From contig NZ_WNZW01000004.1 in the NCBI RefSeq assembly GCF_009725165.1, positions 1 through 64,000 on the forward strand: a stretch of 64,000 nt of DNA. Direction: 5' to 3'. Under the pieces are notes generated by a model, which worked only from the letters and a program-made list of their open reading frames with translations, searched no databases and had not been told where the DNA came from. This document shows positions 1 to 8,042 of the stretch, in pieces. Position 1 is the first letter of the stretch; each line of letters starts with the position of its first letter. Source of the DNA: Paenibacillus woosongensis. Its GTDB lineage: Bacteria; Bacillota; Bacilli; Paenibacillales; Paenibacillaceae. The position numbers were made by a program, and so were the translations under genes.

Positions 1-61
1 GGATGAACCGTACCGTTTGTTTTTTGAACTCTTCGTTATACCGTTGTCTTTGATCGCCCAT
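1..61 (-). CDS. IS3-family transposase OrfA, N-terminal fragment cut by window edge
   Basis: Reading leftward from the ATG at 61-59 gives 20 codons, MGDQRQRYNEEFKKQTVRFI, before the window ends. This looks like the first residues of the helix-turn-helix OrfA of IS3-type transposases, which commonly open with a short basic stretch and an EEFK motif. A good ribosome binding site (GGAGGTG on the minus strand, about 71-77) lies just upstream. Only the start is visible, so whether the element is intact and which IS3 subgroup it belongs to cannot be told. Confidence 0.6.
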   Translation of the reverse strand, partial: MGDQRQRYNEEFKKQTVRFI

Positions 62-145
62 GTGGACACACCTCCGTTGGTCTCATTATCTCCAGTCCGT
101 TAACTGGTGTCCACTTTTTATTCTAGCTGCACAAGGTCCATTAGC
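1..145 (-). mobile_element. Terminal part of an IS3-type insertion sequence
   Basis: The transposase start at 61 is followed outward by about 80 bases that carry no other gene. They contain GTGTCCAC twice (near 61-66 in the leader and 103-111), the kind of sequence seen at IS3-type ends. The exact outer boundary and a target duplication cannot be fixed because the other end is outside the window. Confidence 0.4.
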
Positions 146-165
146 ATTACCAAGCCAAGCCCATG

Positions 166-218
166 AAAAAGGGGCTGTCCAGAAGTCATTGAAAACAGAC
201 TGCTGGGCGCCCTTTTTC
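166..218. terminator. Imperfect hairpin with A/T tails on both sides, bidirectional terminator candidate
   Basis: The left arm 166-187 (five A then GGGGCTGTCCAGAAGTC) pairs imperfectly with the right arm 198-218 (GACTGCTGGGCGCC then five T). The T-run lies on the outer side in either direction. It sits 15 bases past the stop of the minus-strand HAD gene, so it most likely ends that transcript. Confidence 0.55.
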
Positions 219-232
219 TGTTGAGAAGGCTT

Positions 233-961
233 TTATAGGTAATCTGACAGCAGCACCTTAGCGATATCCGGATAACCAGCTACTTGATGATGCGGCTGAT
301 GATCCGATTCCGGCTGCACGCTGCGGTGGTTGAACCACAGCACCTTCCAGCCCGCATCGAGCGCGCCGACAACGTCGTTGCGCCAGGAGTCGCCGATATA
401 GCAGCAATGCTCAGGAGCCAGGCCGAGCTGATCGGTCACGTGCCGGAAGAGGCGTACGTCCGGTTTAGTGAACCCAACGGCTCCCGAGACATAAATCAGT
501 TCCTCCGGGATTAGCCTTGTCAGGTTCAAGGCTTTGACCTTGTTCATTTGATGATCGGGCGGACCGTTCGTTATTACGCCGACCACGAAATTTCTGGCCT
601 TCAGCTCGAGGATCAGCTCTTCCACCCCGTCGAATAGCCTGATTGCATATTGCAGGCTGAGGTACTCGTCCTGAACAGCCTGTGCTTGCTCCGGTGTAAG
701 CGAAAGGCCGAATTCAGCCAAGGAGAGCCGGAAGCGCTGCCGCCGCATTTGGTGCAGCTCCTCGCCATGTGTTGGCGTTCCTCCAAGCTCTGCAGACAGA
801 GCGTCGCTGAAGTAGCGCATCCGGTGGTAGGCCTGGTCGTACGGAAAATCCTCCGGCGTCGACAGGATGTTAGTCAGCGCAGCGCGAAAAGGAATGAGAT
901 GATCGTACAACGTGTCGTCGAGATCGAAAAATACGGCCCGCTGCCGCGAAATAGATATCAT
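233..961 (-). CDS. HAD-family hydrolase (YjjG/phosphatase-like)
   Basis: A 242-residue soluble protein of the haloacid dehalogenase superfamily, probably a small-molecule phosphatase. Motif I is FFDLDDTLYD (residues 11-20; D13 nucleophile, D15 acid/base), motif II is ITNGP near residue 130, motif III is the Lys of FTKPD near 166, and motif IV is GDSWRND near 190. The helical cap between motifs I and II (about 20-110) fits subclass I (YjjG or 2-haloacid dehalogenase-like). The ATG at 961 has a modest GGGAG site upstream. It is monocistronic, followed by a hairpin at 166-218. The substrate cannot be told from sequence. Confidence 0.85.
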   Translation of the reverse strand: MISISRQRAVFFDLDDTLYDHLIPFRAALTNILSTPEDFPYDQAYHRMRYFSDALSAELGGTPTHGEELHQMRRQRFRLSLAEFGLSLTPEQAQAVQDEYLSLQYAIRLFDGVEELILELKARNFVVGVITNGPPDHQMNKVKALNLTRLIPEELIYVSGAVGFTKPDVRLFRHVTDQLGLAPEHCCYIGDSWRNDVVGALDAGWKVLWFNHRSVQPESDHQPHHQVAGYPDIAKVLLSDYL

Positions 962-1036
962 GAGTGCAGTTCTCTCCCTTGTAGTTGATCATTCGTATTA
1001 GTTACTATTATACCGCCTACCGGAAGAGAACTGGGA

Positions 1037-1843
1037 TTAAAATCTTCTGCTGGCTCCGCCGCCGCCGGAGGAGCCGCCGCCGCCGCCGCGGAATCCCCCG
1101 CCGCCGCCGCCGCGAAACCCTCCGCCTCGGCCAAGGATCGACAGAAGGAGCATGGTGAATGTTCCGCGGAAGAACACGATGTCGATGATGATGAACGCCA
1201 CGATGATAATGACCCATAACGGGGACAGGCCTCCGCCCTCTGCTGAAGCGGCTGAGTCCGGCAGGGCTACTTCCTGGGGGCTTAGTTCCTGGTCTGCGCC
1301 GTATTCCTTGGCGACCTCGTTATACAGGACTTTGTATGTTTCGACGATGCCTTGTCCGGGCTGCTGATTTTCGATATACGGAATAGTGACCTGGTCGAGA
1401 ATCCGCCCGGTCTTGCCATCGGGCAGCGCGCCCTCCAGGCCATAGCCGACCTCGATGCGGACCTGCCGGTTGCCAGGCTGGTTATCACCTAAGGAGACGA
1501 GCAGCAGGACGCCGTTATTCAGCTTAGCATCGCCGAGCTGATAAGTTCGCAGCGCCTGGAGCGAATACTCCTCGATGGACTCATCGCCCAAGGAAGGCAC
1601 GGTCAGTACGGCGATTTGCGCCTTTGTGCGGTCTTCGAGCGTCCTGCCGAGCGAGAGGAGATATCGAGTCTGCTCGGGCGTTAGAAGCTGCTCGAAATCC
1701 TGCACATAAATATCCCCTTGAGGTTTCGGAATCTTAGGAACAGCCGAGACGCTAGGGGAGGAGGCCGCAAATATGAATATAGTCAGGATGAGAAGCGGGA
1801 GCAAGCCGCGGATGATTCGTTGCCGGCAGGCCGATGGGCTCAT
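1037..1843 (-). CDS. TPM-domain membrane protein with glycine-rich tail (YgcG-like)
   Basis: A TPM_phosphatase-family protein, 268 residues from the chosen ATG. It has an N-terminal signal or anchor segment (LLPLLILTIFIFA), a TPM domain from VQDFEQLL to about residue 180, one C-terminal membrane helix (WVIIIVAFIIIDIVFF) and a tail built almost wholly of GGGFRGGG-type repeats ending SRRF. TPM proteins are often encoded with LemA, as here. The start at 1843 gives an ATGA overlap with the lemA stop and an AAGGAG site 7 bases upstream; the ATG two codons earlier lies too close to that site. Function is unclear; a role in envelope or stress biology is the usual suggestion. Confidence 0.85.
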   Translation of the reverse strand: MSPSACRQRIIRGLLPLLILTIFIFAASSPSVSAVPKIPKPQGDIYVQDFEQLLTPEQTRYLLSLGRTLEDRTKAQIAVLTVPSLGDESIEEYSLQALRTYQLGDAKLNNGVLLLVSLGDNQPGNRQVRIEVGYGLEGALPDGKTGRILDQVTIPYIENQQPGQGIVETYKVLYNEVAKEYGADQELSPQEVALPDSAASAEGGGLSPLWVIIIVAFIIIDIVFFRGTFTMLLLSILGRGGGFRGGGGGGFRGGGGGSSGGGGASRRF

Positions 1844-2499
1844 GCCCATTCTCCTTCTGGCTGCAGCCTGAGATGCTGAGAGCCGGTTCCCGGCAGCGCA
1901 GGAATCTGCGAAGTATCACCTGTCCCGAAGTCAACCTCCGGATTCGTTCTGGATTCCGGTGTTGTCTCGAAGTACCGCTTCTCATCGAATCCCATCATCC
2001 GCGCGATAACAACCCCGGGAAAACGCCGGATCAGTTTGTTATAGTCCGCAACCGCATTGTTGTAATCGGCACGGGCGACAGCGATCCGATTCTCCGTACC
2101 GGCCAGTTCGTCCATCAGTTGGGTGAATTGGGCATCGGCCTTCAGCGTTGGATAGTTCTCAACGATAACCAGCAGCCGGCTGAGCGCGCCCTGAAGCTGT
2201 TGATCGGCTGCGGCCAGCTCGTCAGGTGTGCGTGCTCCGCCCAGCGCGGCCCTCGCATCGGTAACCTCTTTAATAACTTCCTTCTCATGCTGGGCATAAC
2301 CTTTGACGGTATTGACCAGATTCGGAATAAGATCATATCTCCGCTGCAATTGCACATCGATTTTGCTCCATTGCTGGTTGACCGTTTCTTCAGAGGTCAT
2401 AAACTTATTGTAATTTCCCGCGAACAAGGCTATGCCGATAATGACAACCGCCGCAATGATAATGATGGGGATCAGACAGCCTTTTCCCTTTAGATTCAT
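1840..2499 (-). CDS. lemA: LemA family protein
   Basis: A 219-residue protein with one N-terminal membrane helix (about residues 8-27, IPIIIIAAVVIIGIALFAG) followed by the all-helical LemA domain. Typical LemA phrases are visible: NQQWSKIDVQLQRRYDLIPNLV at about 41-62 and TENRIAVARADYN near 145. It is translationally coupled to the TPM gene through an ATGA overlap. The ATG at 2499 has a clear AGGAGG site upstream. The biochemical role of the family is unknown; the lemA-TPM pair is conserved in many bacteria. Confidence 0.92.
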   Translation of the reverse strand: MNLKGKGCLIPIIIIAAVVIIGIALFAGNYNKFMTSEETVNQQWSKIDVQLQRRYDLIPNLVNTVKGYAQHEKEVIKEVTDARAALGGARTPDELAAADQQLQGALSRLLVIVENYPTLKADAQFTQLMDELAGTENRIAVARADYNNAVADYNKLIRRFPGVVIARMMGFDEKRYFETTPESRTNPEVDFGTGDTSQIPALPGTGSQHLRLQPEGEWA

Positions 2500-2851
2500 T
2501 GGCTATATTCCTCCTGTTCATGTCGCTATTACTTATCTTTATACCCTTTGCTTTATTTCTAAAAACTAAACAAGGTTTTACAAATTCGCTTTAGACAACA
2601 TCGTGGTTCGGATTCAAAGCTGGATTTGGCGCGCCAATTACTATCGATAACCATGGCGGTTTACATGAAATGGGAGGAATATGGACGATGCGAGAGCATT
2701 CGGGACGATGTTTACGAGCGCCAGGTGCCGGGTTTATGAGCGTTGGCGACATACCCTCTCACCTAGGAGGATACGGACTCTCCGCGGTTTCACTTCGGGC
2801 CTTTACATTCTATAATTAGAGATGTTTGGCAAATAATATCGAGGAGTTGAC
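2500..2851. other. Intergenic, promoter region for the small ORF at 2852
   Basis: This stretch lies between the divergent lemA and the small plus-strand ORF. A TATAAT-like -10 (CTATAAT, about 2809-2815) precedes the ORF by about 40 bases. A 28-codon ORF starting at 2653 has no support. Nothing else is recognised. Confidence 0.4.
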
Positions 2852-3031
2852 TTGAACTTGGCTTATGATGAAGTGTTGGAGCGCCGTAATGAGCTGTTGA
2901 AGAGACAGGTAGGTGAGATGCTCGTCAAGGAGAACCAATATGGATTGAAAGATCAAGAGAGTCATTTCCTCCGGCGGATGATTAAAGAGCTGCATCAGAC
3001 GGAATTCGAGCTAAGCGGCAAATCATTGTAA
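2852..3031 (+). CDS. Small hypothetical protein, 59 aa, TTG start
   Basis: The ORF starts with TTG at 2852, preceded by GAGGAG at 2841-2846 and a TATAAT-like -10 near 2810. It encodes a charged, helix-prone soluble peptide (MNLAYDEVLERRNELLKRQV at the start, KSL at the end) rich in Glu, Lys, Arg and Leu. It has no signal peptide or membrane segment, and I recognise no family. A real gene is favoured by the promoter, the ribosome binding site and coding-like codon use; the short length keeps confidence moderate. Confidence 0.5.
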   Translation: MNLAYDEVLERRNELLKRQVGEMLVKENQYGLKDQESHFLRRMIKELHQTEFELSGKSL

Positions 3032-3071
3032 TCATTGAATTGGATACGATCATGGGAAGTTATGACGACGG

Positions 3072-3102
3072 TAGAGGATATGCACCTGGTGCATATCCTC
3101 TA
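3072..3102. terminator. Perfect 15-bp inverted repeat after the small ORF
   Basis: TAGAGGATATGCACC (3072-3086) and its exact complement (3088-3102) are separated by one base and followed by TTGTTTTG. It lies 41 bases past the stop at 3031. It could be a weak terminator; the near-zero loop also fits a protein-binding palindrome. Confidence 0.5.
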
Positions 3103-3814
3103 TTGTTTTGAGTAGGATCATTGAAAGGATGCTTGCATACGGAGGATGGAGGGGAGGCGCATGATCCGTTTCTTGGAAGCCGCCCGTGGACAGACACTAG
3201 GCGTAACCTGTACCCGTCGTATATGATTTTTTGCCTTTCAGAAGCCACCTAATGGTAAATTAAAACTAAATGTATTTTATACAGCTACTTAAGCTGTTTT
3301 ATAAAAAAACCACGTGCTAAGTGCAAAACATGCAGTTAGTTTGCCACAATGGAGCTCATTTGCCGAAATAGCTTAAATCTAAATGTAGGTTTTGCAGCTA
3401 GTTCCCTCTAACAGGGTCAAAACCGATGAACTAACTGTATGAAATACAACTAGTAACCCACAACCCGTAACCCACAACCCGTAACCCACAACCCACAACC
3501 CACAACCCACAACCCACAACCCGTAACCTTACCTGATCCTGACCATCTGATCCTGACCATCTAGTCATAAATCCGTAGTTTATTTTATAGGAGAGAAACA
3601 TTCCAGTTCAATGAAGGCACCGTAAGGTAAATACAGCAATCTAGCTGAAAATGTCCAAACTGACCCTTAAGCTGTATTTTTACGGTATGGCTCAGCGAGC
3701 AAAGTTATCAGTAGGATGAGTATTGCGCTTTACGATGACGGTGGATGCGCGCTGCTCCCTGAGCGCACGAAGCGGACCCGGTCCGATTGCGTGGCTCCTG
3801 CAGTGCCGGTAATG
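3103..3814. repeat. Gene-free 700-bp stretch with several repeat families
   Basis: No convincing gene is present. It holds (a) two diverged copies of a CTAAATGTA...GCAGCTA / ACAGCTA unit near 3266-3290 and 3377-3402; (b) a run of AACCCAC and AACCCGT heptamers at about 3456-3530; (c) a tandem CTGATCCTGACCAT at about 3534-3562; (d) an imperfect inverted repeat, CCGTAAGGTAAATACAGC (3620-3637) with GCTGTATTTTTACGG (3671-3685). These look like non-coding intergenic repeats. Confidence 0.6.
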
Positions 3815-4267
3815 CTACCTTCTGGATAGCTTAAGCACCATTTGATTCAGCACTTCGGACAACACGAGTCCGATGGCGATGGAGCCCGAAATCAGAAATG
3901 CCTTGGCGGCAAGCTGGACGGCCAGGTTATATTCGCTCACGACAAACTGCCGCATGGCGTCGTAGGCCAACCCCCCGGGAACAAGCGGTATGATTCCCGA
4001 GACACTGAAGAGGATGACCGGTTTCTTGTGCAGCCTGGCTAGCGTTTGGCTAATGCCCCCGACAATGAAGGTCGCTACGACAGTGGCGAAAACGGCATCA
4101 AGACGCGGGGATAGGAGGACATAGGCGATCCAGCCCATCATTCCGGCAAGCCCGCATTGCAGAAGCATCCTTTTCGGGGCATTAAACAGAATGCCAAAGG
4201 CAGCGGAGGCGATGAAGCTCGTAATGAGGTGGAGACTGAGCGATATCCATTGCGGCGATATCATCAT
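3815..4267 (-). CDS. Threonine/serine exporter, small subunit (YjjB/DUF3815-like)
   Basis: A 150-residue integral membrane protein with about four to five hydrophobic helices (for example LITSFIASAAFGILF, AVFATVVATFIVGGI, FLISGSIAIGLVL). It resembles the C-terminal ThrE_2 half of threonine/serine exporters, which in many Firmicutes and in E. coli (YjjP/YjjB) is split into two genes. The PLVPGG motif at about 95-100 is typical. It lies just downstream of the larger subunit with about 20 bases between, so the two form an operon. The ATG at 4267 has GAAGG upstream. Confidence 0.85.
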   Translation of the reverse strand: MMISPQWISLSLHLITSFIASAAFGILFNAPKRMLLQCGLAGMMGWIAYVLLSPRLDAVFATVVATFIVGGISQTLARLHKKPVILFSVSGIIPLVPGGLAYDAMRQFVVSEYNLAVQLAAKAFLISGSIAIGLVLSEVLNQMVLKLSRR

Positions 4268-4288
4268 ATGATCAAACCTTCTTTCCGG

Positions 4289-5140
4289 TTAGAAAAATGT
4301 GACGACTACGGCAATTCCTACGCCGATGGCAAAGGCGGTCAGGAAAGCTTCGGCCCCCCTGGACAGGCCAGAGACCAAATGACCGGCCATCAAATCACGG
4401 ACGGCGTTGGTGATCAGCAGCCCGGGTACGAGCGGCATGACGGAGCCAATCACAATTTTGTCCAACACTTGCCCAAATCCAAGCTTAACGAACAAAACGG
4501 CTAATAGCCCGATTACAAAAGACGCGGAGAATTCCGCAAAAAATTTCACCTTGACCAGTCGCTGCAGCGCAAGAAACATGGCGAAGCCGGCCCCGCCGCA
4601 TAGGACGCCGGGCAGGATGTCGGCCATGCTTCCCTGGAACATATATGTAAAACAGCCGCTGGCGGCGGCTGCTGTGACGATCTGCAGCCAGATGGGGTAC
4701 TGGTTTCCGCTTCGTTCAATATCCGTCAGGCGGGCACGGGCATCGGCTGGCGTCATGTCTTTGCTTGCCAGCTTGCGCGATACGTCGTTGACCGCAGCGA
4801 TTTTCGCTAAATCGGTCGTCCGTTCCACGATGCGAATCAGCTTAGCTGGCAGCGAGCTGCCTGGCTGAAACATGATTACCGTGGGGGTAACATAGCTGTG
4901 GGAGCCTCCCAGGCTCATTGCCTCAGCCATACGGGTCATCGTATCCTCGACTCTGTACGTCTCCGCTCCGCTTTGCAGCATCATTTTGCCGGCCAGAAGA
5001 CAAAGCTCTACAGGGTCGATATGGCCTTGTCCGGCGGCGCCTCCAACCATATAGCCAGGTGTCTCTAAAGACTCCATCCCGAAAGAGCTCTCCGCTCCGC
5101 CAGCCGCTCTATGATTTTCACGTCCATCCGCGTTATCCAT
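4289..5140 (-). CDS. Threonine/serine exporter, large subunit (YjjP/ThrE-like)
   Basis: A 283-residue protein of the ThrE/DUF1212 family. A soluble N-terminal half (about 40-140) carries the family phrase LAGKMMLQSGAETYRVEDTM, followed by about five membrane helices in the C-terminal half, with PLVPGLLITNAVRDLMAGH near 240-258. The first 40 residues are hydrophilic and variable. The start at 5140 has AGGGGTGA upstream. Together with the 150-residue subunit it should export threonine, serine or similar small molecules; the real substrate here is unknown. Confidence 0.87.
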   Translation of the reverse strand: MDNADGRENHRAAGGAESSFGMESLETPGYMVGGAAGQGHIDPVELCLLAGKMMLQSGAETYRVEDTMTRMAEAMSLGGSHSYVTPTVIMFQPGSSLPAKLIRIVERTTDLAKIAAVNDVSRKLASKDMTPADARARLTDIERSGNQYPIWLQIVTAAAASGCFTYMFQGSMADILPGVLCGGAGFAMFLALQRLVKVKFFAEFSASFVIGLLAVLFVKLGFGQVLDKIVIGSVMPLVPGLLITNAVRDLMAGHLVSGLSRGAEAFLTAFAIGVGIAVVVTFF

Positions 5141-5241
5141 GTGTATTCACCCCTGGTTCATACTGCATCCATTATATCATGATTGCCTTGAGCGGGAGGT
5201 GATTCGTCTTACTGCGGCATTGCAGCAGCCTTCCCTCGCTA

Positions 5242-5580
5242 TTACGGCCGAATCGTCACTCTCGTTCCTACAGGCACAAGCTTCGACAGGGCTAGCACGT
5301 CCTGATTATACATGCGTATGCAGCCATGGGAAACTTCGTGGCCAATCGAAGAAGGATTGTTAGTCCCATGAATGCCATAGTGGGGTTTGGACAATCCCAT
5401 CCAGAACGCGCCGAATGGCCCGCCAGGATTAGCCTGTTTATTAATGATGACGAAATCCCCGGTCGGCGTCTGGGTCAGCATTTTGCCGATTCCTACAGGA
5501 AAGGATCTCACGACGGTGTCCCCGTCAAGCAAATGCAGCTGCCGTTCCGATAAATCTACGATAATCCGGTAATCGGGCAT
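5242..5580 (-). CDS. L,D-transpeptidase (YkuD domain), short form
   Basis: A 112-residue protein that is almost only a YkuD catalytic domain. The motif HGTNN (about 71-75) followed by SHGCIRM (about 84-90) gives the catalytic His and Cys. Family members form 3-3 cross-links in peptidoglycan using the active Cys. No signal peptide or LysM domain precedes it, unlike B. subtilis YkuD. The ATG at 5580 has an AGGAGG site about 11 bases upstream. No start further upstream would add a secretion signal, so export, if any, would need another route. Confidence 0.9.
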   Translation of the reverse strand: MPDYRIIVDLSERQLHLLDGDTVVRSFPVGIGKMLTQTPTGDFVIINKQANPGGPFGAFWMGLSKPHYGIHGTNNPSSIGHEVSHGCIRMYNQDVLALSKLVPVGTRVTIRP

Positions 5581-5714
5581 ATTACAACATACCTCCTGCT
5601 TCGGTATATGAAAGGATTCGATTTAACTCAGGATATGTATATTCCGGCCCAGGGCCAAATGTCCGACGACCTGATCATATTCTACCCTACAGCTTATAAT
5701 TATCCCCTTACGAA

Positions 5715-5736
5715 CTGAAAACGCTGACACTACAAT
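5715..5736 (+). promoter_or_regulatory. cre-like site next to a -10 box, promoter of the binding-protein operon
   Basis: CTGAAAACGCTGACA (5715-5729) matches the CcpA cre consensus except at the first base, and TACAAT (5731-5736) is a good -10. No good -35 is present, which fits activator dependence. A cre in the -35/spacer region would repress under preferred carbon sources. Confidence 0.55.
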
Positions 5737-5765
5737 GGGATTATACAAACAAGGGAGGTCATGGA

Positions 5766-7079
5766 ATGAAGAGAATTTTTAAATTTGCAGCATTAGTATC
5801 CATTCTAGCGATGGTACTGGCAGGCTGCGGAGCAAATAACGCCGCCAATAACGGGCAGGCTGCCCCGGAGAAAGTGAAGCTGACCATCTGGCATAACTGG
5901 ACGGGACAGGATGCGAAAGCGGTCACGATGAGACAACTGCTTGATGATTTCAGAGCAGCTCATCCTGAAATTGAGCTGGAGGACGAAGGGCTCCCGACAG
6001 ACGGCTTGAAGACGCGGCTCAGAACAGTAGCGGCCGCGAATGAAATGCCTGACCTGTTCGTCATGTGGCCGGATGCGATGACGAAGGAATTTGTGAAGGG
6101 CGATCTGCTGCAGCCGATCAACGAATTCATCGACAGCAAACCGGAGTGGAAGGATAATTTCATTCCAAACGCGCTTGATGGCTTTACGGTAGACGGCGGT
6201 ATTTATGCTGTACCGATGAACCTGGCGCCAACTTCTTTCATTTACTACAACCAAGCTATTTTTGACGAGCATGGCGTGAAGGTTCCGACGACGTGGGCTG
6301 AACTGGAAACGGCGATCCAGCAATTCAACGAGAAAGGTGTCATCCCGATTGCGCTGGGCAACAAAGCGAACTGGGTAGCTCAGTCGACTATCTTCAGTGC
6401 AATTGCTGACCGTGTTACTGGGACAGAATGGTTCCTCAAGGCCGTTGAACAAGACGGCGCCAAGTTTACTGATCCTGAATTTATCGAAGCTCTGAAAGTA
6501 CTGCAGAATCTCGGCAACATCGGTGCATTCCAGGAAGGGTTTAACAGCATTGACGAGACACAAATGATGCAGCTGTATTCTCAAGGCAAATCGGCGATGT
6601 TCATTAACGGCGGCTGGGCGCTGGGTAACCTCGTCAACAATACGCCGAAGGAAGTGCTTGATCATACGCATATCACGATCCTGCCAGCGATCGAAGGCGG
6701 CAAAGGCGAGCCCAATTCGACATCAGGCGTCGTAGGCACAGGCCTTGGCGTCAGCAAGAAATTGACCGGTGCAAAGAAAGACGCTGCAATGGAGCTGTTC
6801 TACGCTTTGGGCGGCCCAGAGGGACAAAAAGCCACGCTGGACAGCAGCACGCTGGTCAGCTACAACATCGAGCTGGATACGAGCAAAGCTCATCCGCTGT
6901 TCGTAGAACTGCATGAACTGATGAAGAGCGTGAAGATCCATCCGGTTTACGACTCCAAGCTGAGCTCCGCTGCGGTTGAAGTGATCAACAATGGACTGCA
7001 GGAGCTGCTGATGGGCGGCAATCCTGAGGATATCGCGAAGAAAATTCAAGATGCCCAAGCAGGCGCACTCGGCAAATAA
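5766..7079 (+). CDS. Carbohydrate ABC transporter substrate-binding lipoprotein
   Basis: A 437-residue family 1 extracellular solute-binding protein. Residues 1-21 are a lipoprotein signal (VLAGC with lipidated C21), followed by a short Asn-rich linker and the binding domain (LTIWHNWTG at about 38, NGGWALGN near 281). It is the first gene of an operon with two permeases, a YesM-type kinase, an AraC-type response regulator and a beta-mannosidase, so manno-oligosaccharides are the likely ligand; that is inference from context. AAGGGAGG lies just before the ATG. Confidence 0.92.
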   Translation: MKRIFKFAALVSILAMVLAGCGANNAANNGQAAPEKVKLTIWHNWTGQDAKAVTMRQLLDDFRAAHPEIELEDEGLPTDGLKTRLRTVAAANEMPDLFVMWPDAMTKEFVKGDLLQPINEFIDSKPEWKDNFIPNALDGFTVDGGIYAVPMNLAPTSFIYYNQAIFDEHGVKVPTTWAELETAIQQFNEKGVIPIALGNKANWVAQSTIFSAIADRVTGTEWFLKAVEQDGAKFTDPEFIEALKVLQNLGNIGAFQEGFNSIDETQMMQLYSQGKSAMFINGGWALGNLVNNTPKEVLDHTHITILPAIEGGKGEPNSTSGVVGTGLGVSKKLTGAKKDAAMELFYALGGPEGQKATLDSSTLVSYNIELDTSKAHPLFVELHELMKSVKIHPVYDSKLSSAAVEVINNGLQELLMGGNPEDIAKKIQDAQAGALGK

Positions 7080-7097
7080 GCGAATAGACGATGTATC

Positions 7098-7120
7098 GGC
7101 CCTCCTATCCAAGGAGGGCT
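7098..7120 (+). other. Intercistronic hairpin between binding protein and permease
   Basis: GCCCTCCT (7099-7106) and AGGAGGGC (7112-7119) form a strong stem with a short loop and no T-run. Such hairpins after binding-protein genes commonly protect the upstream mRNA and lower expression of the permeases. Confidence 0.55.
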
Positions 7121-7151
7121 CATATTTACCCTTAAGGAAGTGATACTCGCA

Positions 7152-8027
7152 ATGAATATAAGAAGTCACCGGAATTTTATCGTTCTTGCGCTTCTGCCCG
7201 CATTACTGATCTATGCCCTATTTGTGTTCGTGCCTGTGATCTGGTCGGCGTACTACGGATTTTTCAACTGGTCGGGGATCGGAGAGGCGAAATTCATCGG
7301 GGTTAAGAACTATATCGAAATTTTGCAAGACCCCGTCTTCTGGCGGTCGCTCAAAAACAATTTTATTTTCGTGCTCGCGGCTGTATTCGGTCAGGTGCCG
7401 ATCGCTCTCGTGCTTGCGGTTCTGCTGCATAAGAGCAATATGATTCAGCGCTTTTTACGCTCCGCTATTTTCCTGCCAATGGTGTTATCCACCGTTGTTA
7501 TCGGGATGATCTGGCAGTACATCTACCACCCGCAAATTGGCATTCTTAATTTTTTGCTGGAATCGTTAGGGCTGGAGAGCTGGAAACTGCAGTGGCTGTC
7601 GGACAATAAAATCGCGATTTATTCGCTGCTTCCGCCGTTGATTTGGAGCTTCGTGGGGCTGTATCTTATCATCTTCATTTCCGCGCTGCAAAATATTCCG
7701 GGGGAAGTGCATGATGCTGCCAAGATTGACGGAGCTTCTGGTCTCAGAAAACTCGTCAGTATTTCCATTCCCATGATTTGGGGAACGATTCAGGTGGCGA
7801 TTATTCTGTGCATCTCCGGCAGCTTGAAGTCATTCGACCTCGTATATATCATGACCAAAGGCGGTCCAGCCCACGCGACAGAGCTGCTGGCTACCTACAT
7901 GTACAACTCTACCTTTACCTCCTATCGTTACGGATTCGGGAGTGCCATATCGACGACAATCGTCGTGATCAGTCTGCTGCTTATCGGCACGAGCCAGTGG
8001 CTGACCAGCAGAAGAGGCAAAAAATAA
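7152..8027 (+). CDS. Sugar ABC transporter permease (MalF/UgpA type)
   Basis: A 291-residue inner-membrane permease with six hydrophobic helices and the EAA loop VHDAAKIDGASGLRKLVSIS at about residue 190, which docks to the ATPase. The ATG at 7152 is preferred over the GTG at 7140, because the GTG lies inside the Shine-Dalgarno stretch AAGGAAG. It pairs with the next permease. No ATPase gene is near; a shared MsmX-like ATPase elsewhere in the genome is typical for such systems. Confidence 0.92.
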   Translation: MNIRSHRNFIVLALLPALLIYALFVFVPVIWSAYYGFFNWSGIGEAKFIGVKNYIEILQDPVFWRSLKNNFIFVLAAVFGQVPIALVLAVLLHKSNMIQRFLRSAIFLPMVLSTVVIGMIWQYIYHPQIGILNFLLESLGLESWKLQWLSDNKIAIYSLLPPLIWSFVGLYLIIFISALQNIPGEVHDAAKIDGASGLRKLVSISIPMIWGTIQVAIILCISGSLKSFDLVYIMTKGGPAHATELLATYMYNSTFTSYRYGFGSAISTTIVVISLLLIGTSQWLTSRRGKK

Positions 8028-8042
8028 GGAGGGGGAGAGAAA

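Noticed and set aside
1017..1217. Arg/His-rich ORFs opposite the TPM gene
   Set aside because: They are shadows of the GGN repeat codons of the glycine-rich tail.
2653..2739. 28-codon ORF MAVYMKWEEYG...
   Set aside because: No ribosome binding site and too short to support.
3456..3530. CRISPR array in the AACCCAC tract
   Set aside because: Units are 7 bases with no spacers and there are no cas genes.
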